Below the pieces are notes generated by a model. The model did not search any database, was not told the origin of the DNA, and was given only the letters and a program-made list of their open reading frames with translations. Shown piece by piece: positions 34,999 through 44,248 of a stretch of DNA of 57,367 nt; positions within the stretch are counted from its first letter, which is position 1, and every line of letters begins with the position of its first letter. A program made the position numbers and the translations under genes. This DNA comes from an uncultured Clostridia bacterium (GTDB lineage: Bacteria > Bacillota > Clostridia > Oscillospirales > Oscillospiraceae): contig CAMOXK010000003.1 of NCBI GenBank assembly GCA_946629065.1, positions 1 to 57,367 on the forward strand, given 5' to 3'.

Positions 34999-36479
34999 CA
35001 CAGCCGGCGGTAGGTTTCGGTGAGCTTGCGGATCTTTCGAGCCAGCTTCTTATCAACAGCGTCCGGGCGCATGCGCCATTGCCAGTTGTTCCCCAGAACG
35101 CCGGGGGTGTTGATGCGGCTCTCCTCGCCCAGCTCCAGGATGTCCTGCATCTGCATGACAAAGAGCTTGGAGGCGGTGGACATGCCAGTGCGGAGCATGG
35201 CCTCGCACCAGCTCTCGTCCTCGCCGATGTGCATGTATTCCTTCGCATAGCGGAGAGTGGCCTTGTCGGTGTGGCGGATCCAGCCGTTCACCACCTCGTT
35301 GTCGTGGGTGCCCACATAGCAGATGCTGTTGTTCACGCAGTTGTGGGGCATATAGTCCGACTCGCCCTTGGGGTCGAAGCCGAATTCCAGGATCTTCATG
35401 CCAGGGAGCTTGGAGTCCTTCAGCAGCTTTTCCACCTCCGGGGTGGTGTAGCCCAGATCCTCGGCAATGAAGCTCAGATCGTGGAACCAGGAGGTGAGCA
35501 CGCCGACCAGGGCCATGCCCGGGCCGGGACGCCAGCGGCCGATCTTGGCGGTGGTGTTGCCGAAGGGAACGGCCCAGTAGCTCTCAAAGCCGCGGAAATG
35601 GTCGATGCGGATCATGTCAAAGAGGCGGCCCGCGCCCTCAATGCGGCGGATCCACCAGCCGAAGCCGTCCGCCTTCATCACATCGTAGTCATAGAGCGGG
35701 TTGCCCCAGAGCTGGCCGTCCTCGGTGAAAGCGTCGGGCGGCACGCCGGCCACCTCTTTGGGCACGCCGTCGCTGTCCAGCTGGAAGTATTTGGGCTCGG
35801 CCCAGACGTCGGCGGAGTCCAGGGCCACATAAATGGGCACGTCTCCGATGAACTGGATGCCCTGCTCGTGGGCGTAAGAGCGCAGCTCCTTCCACTGGCG
35901 GAAGAACAGGAACTGGCAAAAGACCCAGAAGTCGATCTCCTCGGCGTACTGCCGGCGATAGCGCTCCACCGCCTCCGGCTTGTGCAGGCGGATCTCCCGG
36001 TCCGGCCACTCGGTCCAGCTCACCATGCCGAAGCTGGCCTTCAACGCCATATAGAGGGCGTAGTTTTCAAGCCAGGCCGCATTTTCCCGGCGGAAGTCCC
36101 CGATCTCCCGGGCGTAGCGCTCTTTGCCCCGCTGGAAGGCCAGGCGCAGCACCGGGAAGCGGTTTTCAAAGATCCTGGCGTAGTCGATCCGATCCGGGTC
36201 GCTGCCCCAGTCCCGATTCTTGACCTCGGAGGAGCGCAGGAGCTTGTCCTTGATGAGCAGGTCCAGGTCGATAAAATAGGGATTGCCCGCAAAGCTGGAG
36301 AAGGAGGAATAGGGGCTGTCCCCGAAGCTGGTGGGGCCGAGAGGCAGGACCTGCCAGTATTTCTGGCCGGCGGCCTTGAGAAAATCAACAAACTGATAGG
36401 CGCTCTTTCCCATGGTACCGATCCCGTAGGGAGAGGGGAGAGAGCTCATAGGCAATAGAATACCGCTTTTGCGTTCCAT
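34998..36479 (-). CDS. malQ: 4-alpha-glucanotransferase (amylomaltase)
   Basis: The product has 493 residues, the normal size of GH77. It transfers alpha-1,4-glucan segments between maltodextrins in the cytosol. Typical segments are GILLPMSSLPSPYGIGTMG at the start, FIGDVPIYVALDSADVWA near 215, the nucleophile region MIRIDHFRGFESYW near 290, and EDLGYTTPEV near 340. It is last in a MATE-PfkB-malQ unit, 28 bases after the kinase gene, which suggests a role in glycogen or maltodextrin use. Confidence 0.95.
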   Translation of the reverse strand: MERKSGILLPMSSLPSPYGIGTMGKSAYQFVDFLKAAGQKYWQVLPLGPTSFGDSPYSSFSSFAGNPYFIDLDLLIKDKLLRSSEVKNRDWGSDPDRIDYARIFENRFPVLRLAFQRGKERYAREIGDFRRENAAWLENYALYMALKASFGMVSWTEWPDREIRLHKPEAVERYRRQYAEEIDFWVFCQFLFFRQWKELRSYAHEQGIQFIGDVPIYVALDSADVWAEPKYFQLDSDGVPKEVAGVPPDAFTEDGQLWGNPLYDYDVMKADGFGWWIRRIEGAGRLFDMIRIDHFRGFESYWAVPFGNTTAKIGRWRPGPGMALVGVLTSWFHDLSFIAEDLGYTTPEVEKLLKDSKLPGMKILEFGFDPKGESDYMPHNCVNNSICYVGTHDNEVVNGWIRHTDKATLRYAKEYMHIGEDESWCEAMLRTGMSTASKLFVMQMQDILELGEESRINTPGVLGNNWQWRMRPDAVDKKLARKIRKLTETYRRL

Positions 36480-36507
36480 GGAACGATCCTTCTTTCTTCC
36501 TGTGTAC

Positions 36508-37440
36508 TTATTCGTTCACGTCCACGTCCAGACCCAACTCCTGTGGCAGGAAACGCGGACAGGTGTTTTCCGAAATGGTGATGACGGAGGAGGCAAGGCG
36601 CGCGCCGATCTCGCAGGATTCCAGCATGGTCTTGCCATAGGTCAGGCCAATGGCCACCCCCGCGCAGAAGGCGTCTCCCGCACCGGTGGTGTCCCGCACG
36701 CGGACGGTGTTGGGCGGGCAGAAGCCGCAGTTGCCCTCGGCGTCGGCGTAAATGGCGCCGCGGGAGCCCATGGTAACCACCATGGAGGGGATCCGGGCGT
36801 TCTGCAGCCGCTCCACCATCTCCTGTTCCAGCTCCTCCGGCGTCAGATCCTCGAAATCCGCGGCGAAGAGGATCCCCGCCTCCTGGACGTTGCAGACAAA
36901 GCAATCGATGGACTGGAGAAAGTCCCGCCGCAGGGAGGCGATGGACATGTTGGCCACCACCGCGTAGACCCGCTTTTCATACTTCTGGGCGAAGGAGAGG
37001 ACCTTTTTGATGATCTCCTTGTCCATGTCGATCTCCACGATGATGCTGTCCGCGTCGGCGAAGATCTCGTCTCCGTGCTGCTCCAGCAGCTCCAGCATGG
37101 CGTCCATCTTGGGCCGCTTGGAGATGGAGCTGATGATGTCGCCGGTGGTGTCGAACACCGCCAGCCACATGCCCATGCCGTCGGGCACGGAGGCCACAAA
37201 GCGGGTGTCCACCTTGTGGTTTTTGAGCTTGCGGATCACCTCCGCCCCTTCGGCGGTGTCGTCCACCATGCTCACAAAGCGGGGGCGCAGCTCCACATTG
37301 GCGATATCCTCCACCACGTTGCGGCCCACGCCGCCGTGGACGATCTCCACAGAGCCGGCGTTGCGCCCGGCGGGGATATATTTGTTGTCGGGAAATCCCT
37401 TGATGTCCACAAATACATTACCGACGACGACGATAGGCAT
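36508..37440 (-). CDS. PfkB-family sugar/nucleoside kinase
   Basis: The product has 310 residues. The signature DTTGAGDAFCAG near 250 provides the catalytic aspartate and anion hole, and GGVGRNVVEDIA near 36 is the substrate-side motif. It phosphorylates a sugar or nucleoside; the sequence GGVGRNVVEDIANVELRP recalls pseudouridine or adenosine kinase-like members, but the substrate cannot be fixed from sequence. It lies between MATE and malQ genes. Confidence 0.88.
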   Translation of the reverse strand: MPIVVVGNVFVDIKGFPDNKYIPAGRNAGSVEIVHGGVGRNVVEDIANVELRPRFVSMVDDTAEGAEVIRKLKNHKVDTRFVASVPDGMGMWLAVFDTTGDIISSISKRPKMDAMLELLEQHGDEIFADADSIIVEIDMDKEIIKKVLSFAQKYEKRVYAVVANMSIASLRRDFLQSIDCFVCNVQEAGILFAADFEDLTPEELEQEMVERLQNARIPSMVVTMGSRGAIYADAEGNCGFCPPNTVRVRDTTGAGDAFCAGVAIGLTYGKTMLESCEIGARLASSVITISENTCPRFLPQELGLDVDVNE

Positions 37441-37483
37441 AGATCGAACCTCCTTCTTTCAGGCAGGGAGCGGAGTCCCGGCT

Positions 37484-38839
37484 TCAGGCGTTTTGTCTTT
37501 CAAAGGTATGGATCCAGTCGGCCCGCCAGTAATAGAGGCCGAGAAAAATCGTGCTCAGGGCCCAGGTCAGGGGATAGACCCAGTTGACGGTGGCGATGGT
37601 ATGGTAGATGGGCACCATGAAGTGCAGGAAGGTCACCCGAATCACGCACCAAAAGGCCAGCATGGAGATCATGGGGATCACCGCCTTGCCGGCGCCGCGG
37701 AGCACCGCGGCCAGACCGTGGCTGGCCGCCAGGAGACAGAAGAACACCGAGCAGATCCTGCCCTTGTCCACGCCGTAGGCGATGGCCTCCGGCTCCCGCG
37801 TAAAGGCGCCGATGACCGCCGGGGCCGTTGCATAGAGCAGCACGCCGATGAGCTCCGCCGAGAGGATGGCGCACCAGAGGCCGAAGCGGGCGCCCTTTCT
37901 GGCCCGGTCGTACTCCTTCGCGCCAAGGTTCTGACCCACGAAGGTGGTGAGGGAGATGGTGAAGCTGGTGATGGGCAGGAAGGCAAAGCCCTCCACCTTG
38001 GAATAGGCGCCGCAGCCGGCCACGGCCATGGTGCCGAATTCGTTGATGTTGGCCTGGACCACCACGTTGGCGATGGCGATCACCGAGTTCTGGATGCCGG
38101 AGGGCAGACCGTAGCGCACGATGAGCTTCAGAGTGGGCCAGTGGAAGCGGATCTTTTTGAGTTCTACCCGGTATTCCGCATCGGTCATCAGAAGCCTGCG
38201 CAGGCAGAGCAGACCGCTGAGAAACTGGGAGATGATGGTGGCAAGGGCGGCACCGCCCACGCCGGTGTGGAACAGGCCGATGAAGGCGATGTCCAGCACC
38301 ACGTTCAGCACCGAGCAGAAGATCAGATACTTGAGGGGGTTCTTCCCGTCGCCCACCGCCTGCATCACGCCGCGCAGGCCGTTATAGAGCACAAGACCGA
38401 TGCTTCCGGCAAAGAAGGTGCGGATATAGGTGGCGGAGAGGTCCATCACATCCTCCGGGGTGCCCATGGCCTTGAGCATCCAGGGGGTGAAGAGCACACC
38501 GAAAATCGTCATGAGGACGCCCGCCGCCAGGCTGAAGGCCACGTTGGTGTGGATGGCCTTTTCCAGCTTGTCATAGTCCTGGGCGCCGAAGTAGCGGGAG
38601 ATGAGCACGCTGGAGCCCGCCGCGATGCCCACGAACAGGCTGATGACCAGAAAGACCAGGGTGCCCGTGGCGCTCACCGCGGCCAGGGCGTCGTTTCCAA
38701 GCATGTTGCCCACGATCAGGGCATCCGCCGTGTTATAGAGCTGCTGAAACAGATTTCCCAGAAAGAGCGGAGCCGCGAATCGAAGGATCTGCCCCGGAAT
38801 GGAGCCCTCCGTCATGCGCATGGCGTCCTGATGATGCAT
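37484..38839 (-). CDS. MATE-family efflux transporter
   Basis: The product has 451 residues with about 12 membrane helices in two MatE repeats. Typical features are an N-terminal RFAAPLFLGNLFQQLYNTADALIVGNMLG and a second repeat starting KLIVRYGLPSGIQNSVIA near 210. It exports cationic compounds using a Na+ or H+ gradient; the substrate is unknown. It is the first gene of a three-gene unit and has a consensus promoter. Confidence 0.93.
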   Translation of the reverse strand: MHHQDAMRMTEGSIPGQILRFAAPLFLGNLFQQLYNTADALIVGNMLGNDALAAVSATGTLVFLVISLFVGIAAGSSVLISRYFGAQDYDKLEKAIHTNVAFSLAAGVLMTIFGVLFTPWMLKAMGTPEDVMDLSATYIRTFFAGSIGLVLYNGLRGVMQAVGDGKNPLKYLIFCSVLNVVLDIAFIGLFHTGVGGAALATIISQFLSGLLCLRRLLMTDAEYRVELKKIRFHWPTLKLIVRYGLPSGIQNSVIAIANVVVQANINEFGTMAVAGCGAYSKVEGFAFLPITSFTISLTTFVGQNLGAKEYDRARKGARFGLWCAILSAELIGVLLYATAPAVIGAFTREPEAIAYGVDKGRICSVFFCLLAASHGLAAVLRGAGKAVIPMISMLAFWCVIRVTFLHFMVPIYHTIATVNWVYPLTWALSTIFLGLYYWRADWIHTFERQNA

Positions 38840-38894
38840 CTTGCGCCTCCCGATTGAGAAATGGTCTGATTGAATGGACTGTCATTTCTTTCAT

Positions 38895-38923
38895 ATTATA
38901 ATGAGCCGGGGGAAGACTGTCAA
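38895..38923 (-). promoter_or_regulatory. Consensus promoter of the MATE-PfkB-malQ unit
   Basis: TTGACA and TATAAT match the sigma-A consensus fully, with a 17-base spacer on the minus strand. Confidence 0.9.
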
Positions 38924-38956
38924 TGCGCGAATACGACAAGAATCGTCCGACTAGCG

Positions 38957-38999
38957 GAAAACGATGCCGCGGGACTTCGGCCCCGGGGCATCATTTTTC
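38957..38999 (-). terminator. Terminator of the DUF364-GT-thioesterase unit
   Basis: GATGCC...GGCATC encloses an inner GC-rich stem. On the minus strand it is followed by GTTTTCC, and on the plus strand by ATTTTTCT, so it may act both ways. Confidence 0.75.
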
Positions 39000-39004
39000 T
39001 TTCG

Positions 39005-39694
39005 TTACAGATAGCGCAGATTCATGCGGAAGGCGGGGCTGCCGTTGTTGCTGCCGCTGATGACGAAGAGACCGTCCTCCCCGCTCCACTCGAGAAGCAG
39101 CGTGTCGCCTTCCCGGGCCTCGGCGCTGTATTCTACCAGGGCCTCCCGCAGAGGCTTGCCCCGGGTGCCCAGGAGCTGCTCCGCCAGGTCGTAGTAACGG
39201 GTGTTATTCATATGGCGGTTCTCGTCCAGCACCTCCTCGGAGACGGTGTATTCCGCCTGCGAGCTCCCCTCCCGCCTCAGGGGTGCGCCAGGGCGGCGGC
39301 TCTCCAGGCCGGTGACCAGGGGCTCGATGGCGATGCCGTAGGCCTCGGGGACCACCATTTTGCGGCTCTCCCGGCCCACCACCGACCAGATGGCGCAGCC
39401 GGTGATAAGCAGTTCACCGCTTTCGCTCTCGATGCGGTAGTAGCGGGGGCACATGCCGTGGCGGGTGGCACCGGGCCAGGTTCTGGCCAGCAGCCTTTCC
39501 CCCGGCTCCGGCCAGCGGAGGACATTTACGCCGTGGCGGGTGATGACCCACATCAGACCCTTTTCCTCCATGACGGGCTCCCCATAGCCGATCTCACGGC
39601 AGTGATCACCGGAGACCTTCTGCATCAGGCGGAACAGATCGCCGGTGCAGAGTCCCTCCGGGGAAACGGTATAGCGTTCGCAATAGATCTCCAT
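39005..39694 (-). CDS. Acyl-ACP thioesterase
   Basis: The product has 229 residues. It has the double hotdog fold: EIYCERYTVSPEGLCTGDLFRLMQ leads the first domain, and the second contains the expected EVLDENRHMNNTRYYDLAEQLL (catalytic Asn/His region, near 170). Such enzymes release free fatty acids from acyl-ACP in the cytosol. Its start is 2 bases after the stop of the GT-C glycosyltransferase gene, so they are coupled, which suggests an envelope-lipid context. Confidence 0.9.
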   Translation of the reverse strand: MEIYCERYTVSPEGLCTGDLFRLMQKVSGDHCREIGYGEPVMEEKGLMWVITRHGVNVLRWPEPGERLLARTWPGATRHGMCPRYYRIESESGELLITGCAIWSVVGRESRKMVVPEAYGIAIEPLVTGLESRRPGAPLRREGSSQAEYTVSEEVLDENRHMNNTRYYDLAEQLLGTRGKPLREALVEYSAEAREGDTLLLEWSGEDGLFVISGSNNGSPAFRMNLRYL

Positions 39695-39696
39695 GT

Positions 39697-41385
39697 TCAG
39701 CCTCCGGTGTAATACAAGATGGAATAGTCGTCAAACTGCTCCGTGACCCAGCCCTCCGGCAGCGCCGGGGGGAGAGAAGCGGTTTTCAGCACCCAGCAGC
39801 TGCCCGATACGGGGTAGACCAGGTCCTGGGGTGTGAGATTGCGGTAGGAAAAGCGCTCCCGGTAAGGGATGGGATCGCTCTGCTCGCCCCGGTAGTATTC
39901 AGCGTCTACATCCAGCGCGAAGAGCGTCAGGATCTCGCTGACCTGGCGGCTGCCGGTGAACTGGGTATCCGGGGTAATGATGAGCCTTTCAAAGTCCCGT
40001 TCCCCGGCGGTCTCCACCGCAGTGAGGAAGTCCTCATAGAAGAGATCGCTGATCCGCTCCGACCAGGAGCCGAAGTAGCTGTGGAAGAAGAGCCCGGCAC
40101 AGAGCAGATAACAGGCCAGCAGCGGCAGGGCGGTGAAGCGATGAAAGCGCAGCAGCTCCTCCAGGGCGATCACGATGAAAAGCACATGGGCGTAGAAGAG
40201 AAGGTTCAGCCGGTTCACGTTCACGCTGTTCACGCAGAGCCCGGTGAAGAGAGCGCAGAGCCAGAAAAGCAGCAGCAGCGCGCAGCCCAGGCGGCGTCGG
40301 GGATCGGCGTCCCGAAAGACGCGGACGAGGCAGAGGATCAGCCCAAAGGCCAGCAGCGGCCAGGAGCAGAGGTAGACGGTGCCGAAGCCGTCGATGGCGT
40401 TCCAGGGCAGGTCGTGCCCCTGGAGGAAGCCCACGTTCCAGAGGGCCTTTGCGTTCACCGCCAGCTGCCGCAGGGGCTCGGCGGAATAGAAGATCATGTC
40501 GTTGGCCCGGACGCTGTCCGGGAAATAGGGCATGGTCACAAAGGGCAGCTTCACCGTCTCCCAGCCCATGGCGTTTATGAGCATGGTGCCGTAGATGGGG
40601 AAGGACAGCCCAAAATAGAGGAGCGCGCAAAGAAGCGCCTGCCAGAGGCGGATCCGCTTTTGCGCCAGCAGCAAGATACAGGCCAGCAGCAAAAACAGCG
40701 GCACTGAGAGGAAGGCCACGCCATAGCTGTACATACAGAGAGCGAAGAAGACCATGGAGCCGAAGAGGGCGGCGGGTTTTTCCGCTCCGCGGTACAGCAG
40801 AGCCAGGCCCAGGAGGAAGGCGTGGGGAAAGACGTTGCAGTCCAGGGCCCATCGGCTCTGCATGAAGTGCCAGGGGCAGATGCAGAGAAACAGAAGCCCC
40901 AGCAGGGCCGCCCGCCGGTTCAGAAGCCGCCGCAGAAAGCCGTAGGCCGCGGCCATACCGGCAAAGCTCCAGAGCAGCATGGGAAGCCGCGCTGTCACGG
41001 CGTTCATGCCGAAAAGGCGGAAGAAGGGGACCATGCAGTAGCTCAGCAGCACGCTCATTTGCCCGTAGCCCCAGGCGGTGAAATGGGCCGGGAGCCAGGT
41101 CCCGAAGCGGTCTGTACCGTGATTGGTAAGGGCCAGCGCGTCCACCGCCGCCATGGCGCCGTCCTGGTTGAAGCCGCCGGGGACGCTGCCGAAGCGGTAG
41201 AGCCGGAGCAGGGTGAAAAACAAAATTAAGGCCCAATACACCAGTGCCCGGTCCGGGGTGATCGGCTCCTCTTTCTCCCGGCGCAGCAGCCGGGAAAAGC
41301 CTTTTTTCCGCCGGGCCGTGCCGATCAGAAAGCAGCCGATCAGCACCAGCAGCAGACAGGAGAGGATCAGGTTCAGCTTTTCCAT
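39697..41385 (-). CDS. GT-C fold membrane glycosyltransferase (GT39/ArnT-like)
   Basis: The product has 562 residues with about 11-12 membrane helices and a C-terminal soluble domain of ~120 residues. The first external loop holds NQDGAMAAVDA near 75, where GT-C enzymes carry catalytic acidic residues. FLCICPWHFMQSRWALDCNVF near 170 recalls dolichol-phosphate mannosyltransferase-like proteins. It probably moves a lipid-linked sugar to a surface acceptor. It is coupled to the DUF364 gene (1 base gap) and the thioesterase gene. Confidence 0.82.
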   Translation of the reverse strand: MEKLNLILSCLLLVLIGCFLIGTARRKKGFSRLLRREKEEPITPDRALVYWALILFFTLLRLYRFGSVPGGFNQDGAMAAVDALALTNHGTDRFGTWLPAHFTAWGYGQMSVLLSYCMVPFFRLFGMNAVTARLPMLLWSFAGMAAAYGFLRRLLNRRAALLGLLFLCICPWHFMQSRWALDCNVFPHAFLLGLALLYRGAEKPAALFGSMVFFALCMYSYGVAFLSVPLFLLLACILLLAQKRIRLWQALLCALLYFGLSFPIYGTMLINAMGWETVKLPFVTMPYFPDSVRANDMIFYSAEPLRQLAVNAKALWNVGFLQGHDLPWNAIDGFGTVYLCSWPLLAFGLILCLVRVFRDADPRRRLGCALLLLFWLCALFTGLCVNSVNVNRLNLLFYAHVLFIVIALEELLRFHRFTALPLLACYLLCAGLFFHSYFGSWSERISDLFYEDFLTAVETAGERDFERLIITPDTQFTGSRQVSEILTLFALDVDAEYYRGEQSDPIPYRERFSYRNLTPQDLVYPVSGSCWVLKTASLPPALPEGWVTEQFDDYSILYYTGG

Positions 41386-41386
41386 C

Positions 41387-42121
41387 TTATTCTCCCAGGG
41401 TGAAATAGCGGCTGTAGGCGCTTACGGAAGATCGCTCCTGCACGATGCGCTGCAGCAGCCCTTTGCCGTCCAGCACCACGGATCCGTTGAGCCTTTGGAT
41501 GCCCAGATCCAGCAGGGCGGGGCAGAGGGGCACCGTGGGGCCGGTGAGCACGATCCTGGCGCCCTTGGCCAGCTCCAGCAGACGGGGCATGGTCTTGTTC
41601 ACCGAGGCGCTGCCGGTGATGAGCACCACGTCGCAGTCCGGCAGCAGGTATTCACAGGCGCTGTCCGGATAGTCCCCGGGCCGGGGCTCCCGCTCCAGGA
41701 TCACCACCTCTTTCGCAACAGAGAGCATCTGCTCCGTGAGGCCGCCGTGGTGGACCAGATGGCCCACCAGCCCCACCTTTTTGCCGCTGAGGTCCACGCC
41801 CTCCAGGGAGCTTGCGGTGTAGCGGCAGCCCAGGGACTCCAGCCGCGCCTGGGTGTTGAAGCAAGCGTTCAGCACCGCCATGCCCTCGCCGGCCTCCTCA
41901 AAATTCCAGGAGAGGGCGGCCCGGGCGGCCTCCCCGGCGGAGAGCCCCTCCAGGGAGGGGAACATCCGGGGCCTGGTCTCGCCCGTCGTGTGCATGGCAA
42001 CGCCCACCTGACCGTTTTGGAGCACCGCGGCGGTCCAGGCTACGCCATGGACGATGCGCTCCACCCGGAGGTCCTTGTTGGGCTGCTCTTGCAGCAAAAT
42101 CTCATAAAAAGCAGGGATCAC
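41387..42121 (-). CDS. DUF4213/DUF364 Rossmann-like protein
   Basis: The product has 244 residues from GTG 42121, 8 bases after GGAGG. The N-terminal part matches DUF4213 (AWTAAVLQNGQVGVAMHTTGE). The C-terminal half is a Rossmann-like DUF364 domain (KVGLVGHLVHHGGLT, LILITGSASVNKT-type motif near 185), a family proposed to bind or chelate metals. Function is otherwise unknown. It leads a three-gene unit. Confidence 0.82.
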   Translation of the reverse strand: MIPAFYEILLQEQPNKDLRVERIVHGVAWTAAVLQNGQVGVAMHTTGETRPRMFPSLEGLSAGEAARAALSWNFEEAGEGMAVLNACFNTQARLESLGCRYTASSLEGVDLSGKKVGLVGHLVHHGGLTEQMLSVAKEVVILEREPRPGDYPDSACEYLLPDCDVVLITGSASVNKTMPRLLELAKGARIVLTGPTVPLCPALLDLGIQRLNGSVVLDGKGLLQRIVQERSSVSAYSRYFTLGE

Positions 42122-42142
42122 GTTCCTATCCTCCGGAAAAGA

Positions 42143-42180
42143 ATCATATTTTTTATTTTATCGCAGCCTTCCGGGAAAGT
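42143..42180 (-). promoter_or_regulatory. Promoter of the DUF364 unit
   Basis: TTTACT and TAAAAT are separated by 17 bases on the minus strand, just upstream of the GTG start. Confidence 0.6.
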
Positions 42181-42224
42181 AAAGTGGACGTGTTGCAAAA
42201 TAAGCGCTTAGCTCTGTCAGCACC

Positions 42225-42368
42225 GTAGGGGAGGGGCTCGCCCCTCCCGGCATTTTGGAGCATGAATTCAAGAAAATGTTCGGCGAATTCGCAGATTGTA
42301 CGAATTCGCCGAACTTTTTATCACAATACAGCCAGGTTCCGCCGGGAGGGCACAAGGCCCTCCCCTAC
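42225..42368. repeat. Type B inverted pair enclosing a terminator-like hairpin
   Basis: GTAGGGGAGGG at 42225 and CCCTCCCCTAC at 42358-42368 are exact inverted ends. Inside, GTTCGGCGAATTCG at 42278-42291 pairs with 42301-42314 (14 bp), followed by TTTTTATC on the plus strand and ATTTTCTTG on the minus strand. The unit sits downstream of trpB2 and may serve as its terminator. It could be a small mobile element. Confidence 0.65.
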
Positions 42369-42429
42369 GTTATGATCAGAGGTTTGTGCTCTTCTTCGTG
42401 TTTTGCAACAGCCCCAAAGGAAGATACGC

Positions 42430-43809
42430 TTATTCCTCCGGGACCTTTGGCAGAGCGACGATGCTGCGGGCCAGGTCCTCATCCGTGGGGACGGTGTCGG
42501 TCATGAGACCGTCGTTGAACTGCTGGTAGGCGGTGAGGTCAAAGTAGCCGGTGCCGGTGAGGCCGAAGAGGATGGTCTTCTCCTCGCCGGTCTCCCTGCA
42601 GCGGAGCGCCTCGTCGATGGCGGCGCGGATGGCGTGGCTGCTCTCCGGGGCGGGCAGGATGCCCTCGCAGCGGGCAAACTGCTCCGCCGCCTGGAACACG
42701 CTGGTCTGCTCCACCGCCCGGGCCTCCATCAGCCCGTCGTGGTACAGCTGGCTCAGGATGGTGGACATCCCGTGGAAGCGCAGGCCGCCCGCGTGGTTTG
42801 CCGAGGGGATGAAGGAACTGCCCAGGGTGTACATCTTGGCCAGGGGGCAGATCATGCCCGTGTCGCAGAAGTCATAGGCGAAGACGCCCCGGGTGAAGCT
42901 GGGGCAGGAGGCGGGCTCCACGGCGATGAAGCGGTAGTCCTCCTCCCCCCGAAGCTTTTCGCCCATGAAGGGGGCGATGAGACCGCCCAGGTTGGAGCCG
43001 CCGCCGGCGCAGCCGATGATCACATCCGGCTTTACGCCGATTTTCTCGAAAGCGGCCTTAGCCTCCAGGCCGATGACGCTCTGGTGCAGCAGAACCTGGT
43101 TCAGCACGCTGCCCAGCACATAGCGGTAGCCCGGATTCTTCACCGCCGCCTCCACGGCTTCCGAGATGGCGCAGCCCAGAGAGCCGGTGGTGCCGGGGAA
43201 CTCCTCCAGGATCCTGCGGCCCACCTCCGTCTCCATGGAGGGAGAGGGGGTGACGCTGGCGCCGTAGGTGCGCATGACCTCCCGGCGGAAGGGCTTCTGC
43301 TCGTAGCTCACCTTCACCATGAAGACCTTGAGATCCAGGCCCAGGTAGGCGCAGGCCATCGAGAGGGCTGTGCCCCACTGGCCGGCGCCGGTCTCGGTGG
43401 TGACGCCCTTGAGCCCCTGCTGCTTGGCGTAGTAGGCCTGGGCGATGGCGGAATTCAGCTTGTGGCTGCCGGAGGTGTTGTTGCCCTCAAACTTGTAGTA
43501 GATCTTTGCCGGGGTGTCCAGCACCTTCTCCAGACAGTAGGCCCGCACCAGGGGGGAGGGGCGATACATCTTGTAAAAGTCCCGGATCTCGTCGGGGATG
43601 GGGAAGAAGGCCGTGTCGTTGTCCAGCTCCTGCCGCACCAGCTCCTCACAGAAGATGGGCGTCAGCTCCTGGGCCGTCAGGGGCTTGCCCGTGCCCGGGT
43701 TCAGCAGGGGAGCGGGCTTCGTCTTCATGTCGGCGCGGAGATTGTACCAGGCCGTGGGCAGCTCCTGCTCGGTGAGATAGGTTTTGTAGGGGATTTCCTG
43801 GTTTTTCAT
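42430..43809 (-). CDS. trpB: TrpB2-type tryptophan synthase beta chain
   Basis: The product has 459 residues, the size of the TrpB2 class, about 60 longer than standard TrpB. The PLP lysine lies in NNTSGSHKLNSA near 115, followed by ETGAGQWGTALS, and the phosphate loop GCAGGGSNLGG lies near 265. It makes tryptophan from indole and serine. No trpA or other trp gene is near, as is usual for TrpB2, suggesting indole salvage. It is controlled by a T-box with a UGG specifier, directly confirming the tryptophan link. Confidence 0.95.
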   Translation of the reverse strand: MKNQEIPYKTYLTEQELPTAWYNLRADMKTKPAPLLNPGTGKPLTAQELTPIFCEELVRQELDNDTAFFPIPDEIRDFYKMYRPSPLVRAYCLEKVLDTPAKIYYKFEGNNTSGSHKLNSAIAQAYYAKQQGLKGVTTETGAGQWGTALSMACAYLGLDLKVFMVKVSYEQKPFRREVMRTYGASVTPSPSMETEVGRRILEEFPGTTGSLGCAISEAVEAAVKNPGYRYVLGSVLNQVLLHQSVIGLEAKAAFEKIGVKPDVIIGCAGGGSNLGGLIAPFMGEKLRGEEDYRFIAVEPASCPSFTRGVFAYDFCDTGMICPLAKMYTLGSSFIPSANHAGGLRFHGMSTILSQLYHDGLMEARAVEQTSVFQAAEQFARCEGILPAPESSHAIRAAIDEALRCRETGEEKTILFGLTGTGYFDLTAYQQFNDGLMTDTVPTDEDLARSIVALPKVPEE

Positions 43810-43842
43810 GGGGATTCGCTCCTTTTCTCGGTGTCAGAGACA

Positions 43843-44127
43843 AAGAAAAACGCCCTTGTCTCTGCAAAATCTTGCAGGGACAAGAGCGGAAAGCTCCTGC
43901 GGTACCACCCGGCTTGGCGCAGACTGCGCCCTCTCTTGCGTGCCAACACACGCCGGCCCTATGATAACGGATCGCCGGCTCCGTCGCCCATACTGGGGCT
44001 TTCGCCCGTTCTGTTTGCCCTCGCGGGTCCATTCCTCCGCCTGTCTCCTGCCGCCTCGCACCGCCCGGCGGCTCTCTGAAAGGAAACCTGCTGCGGAGTA
44101 CTCCTCCCGCTCTTCGGTTTACGGGAG
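43843..44127 (-). promoter_or_regulatory. T-box riboswitch, tRNA-Trp specific
   Basis: The leader of trpB2 carries the T-box sequence GGGTGGTACCGC at 43899-43910. Stem I can be drawn: GCGGG pairs with CCCGC, an AGGAGTA/GAATGGA internal loop holds the specifier, and CTCCGC pairs with GCGGAG. The specifier GAA-TGG-A places UGG (Trp) at 44029-44031. A terminator (16-bp stem, 43852-43887, then TTTTTCTTT) follows. Uncharged tRNA-Trp should stabilise the antiterminator and turn on trpB2. Confidence 0.92.
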
Positions 44128-44129
44128 GC

Positions 44130-44158
44130 ATCGTAACGCTAAAGAAATAAAATGTCAA
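44130..44158 (-). promoter_or_regulatory. Promoter of the T-box/trpB2 transcript
   Basis: TTGACA and TACGAT are separated by 17 bases on the minus strand, just before stem I. Confidence 0.8.
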
Positions 44159-44188
44159 CCTGTATTTTGTATCATCCCTTCCCGCCTC

Positions 44189-44217
44189 TTGCGTCCGGGG
44201 CGGCGCTGTGCTACACT
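44189..44217 (+). promoter_or_regulatory. Possible promoter of msrA
   Basis: TTGCGT and TACACT with a 17-base spacer lie ~30 bases before the ATG; the -35 match is weak. Confidence 0.45.
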
Positions 44218-44248
44218 GCGGGAGAGAAAAACGACAGGAGGCGCTTGT

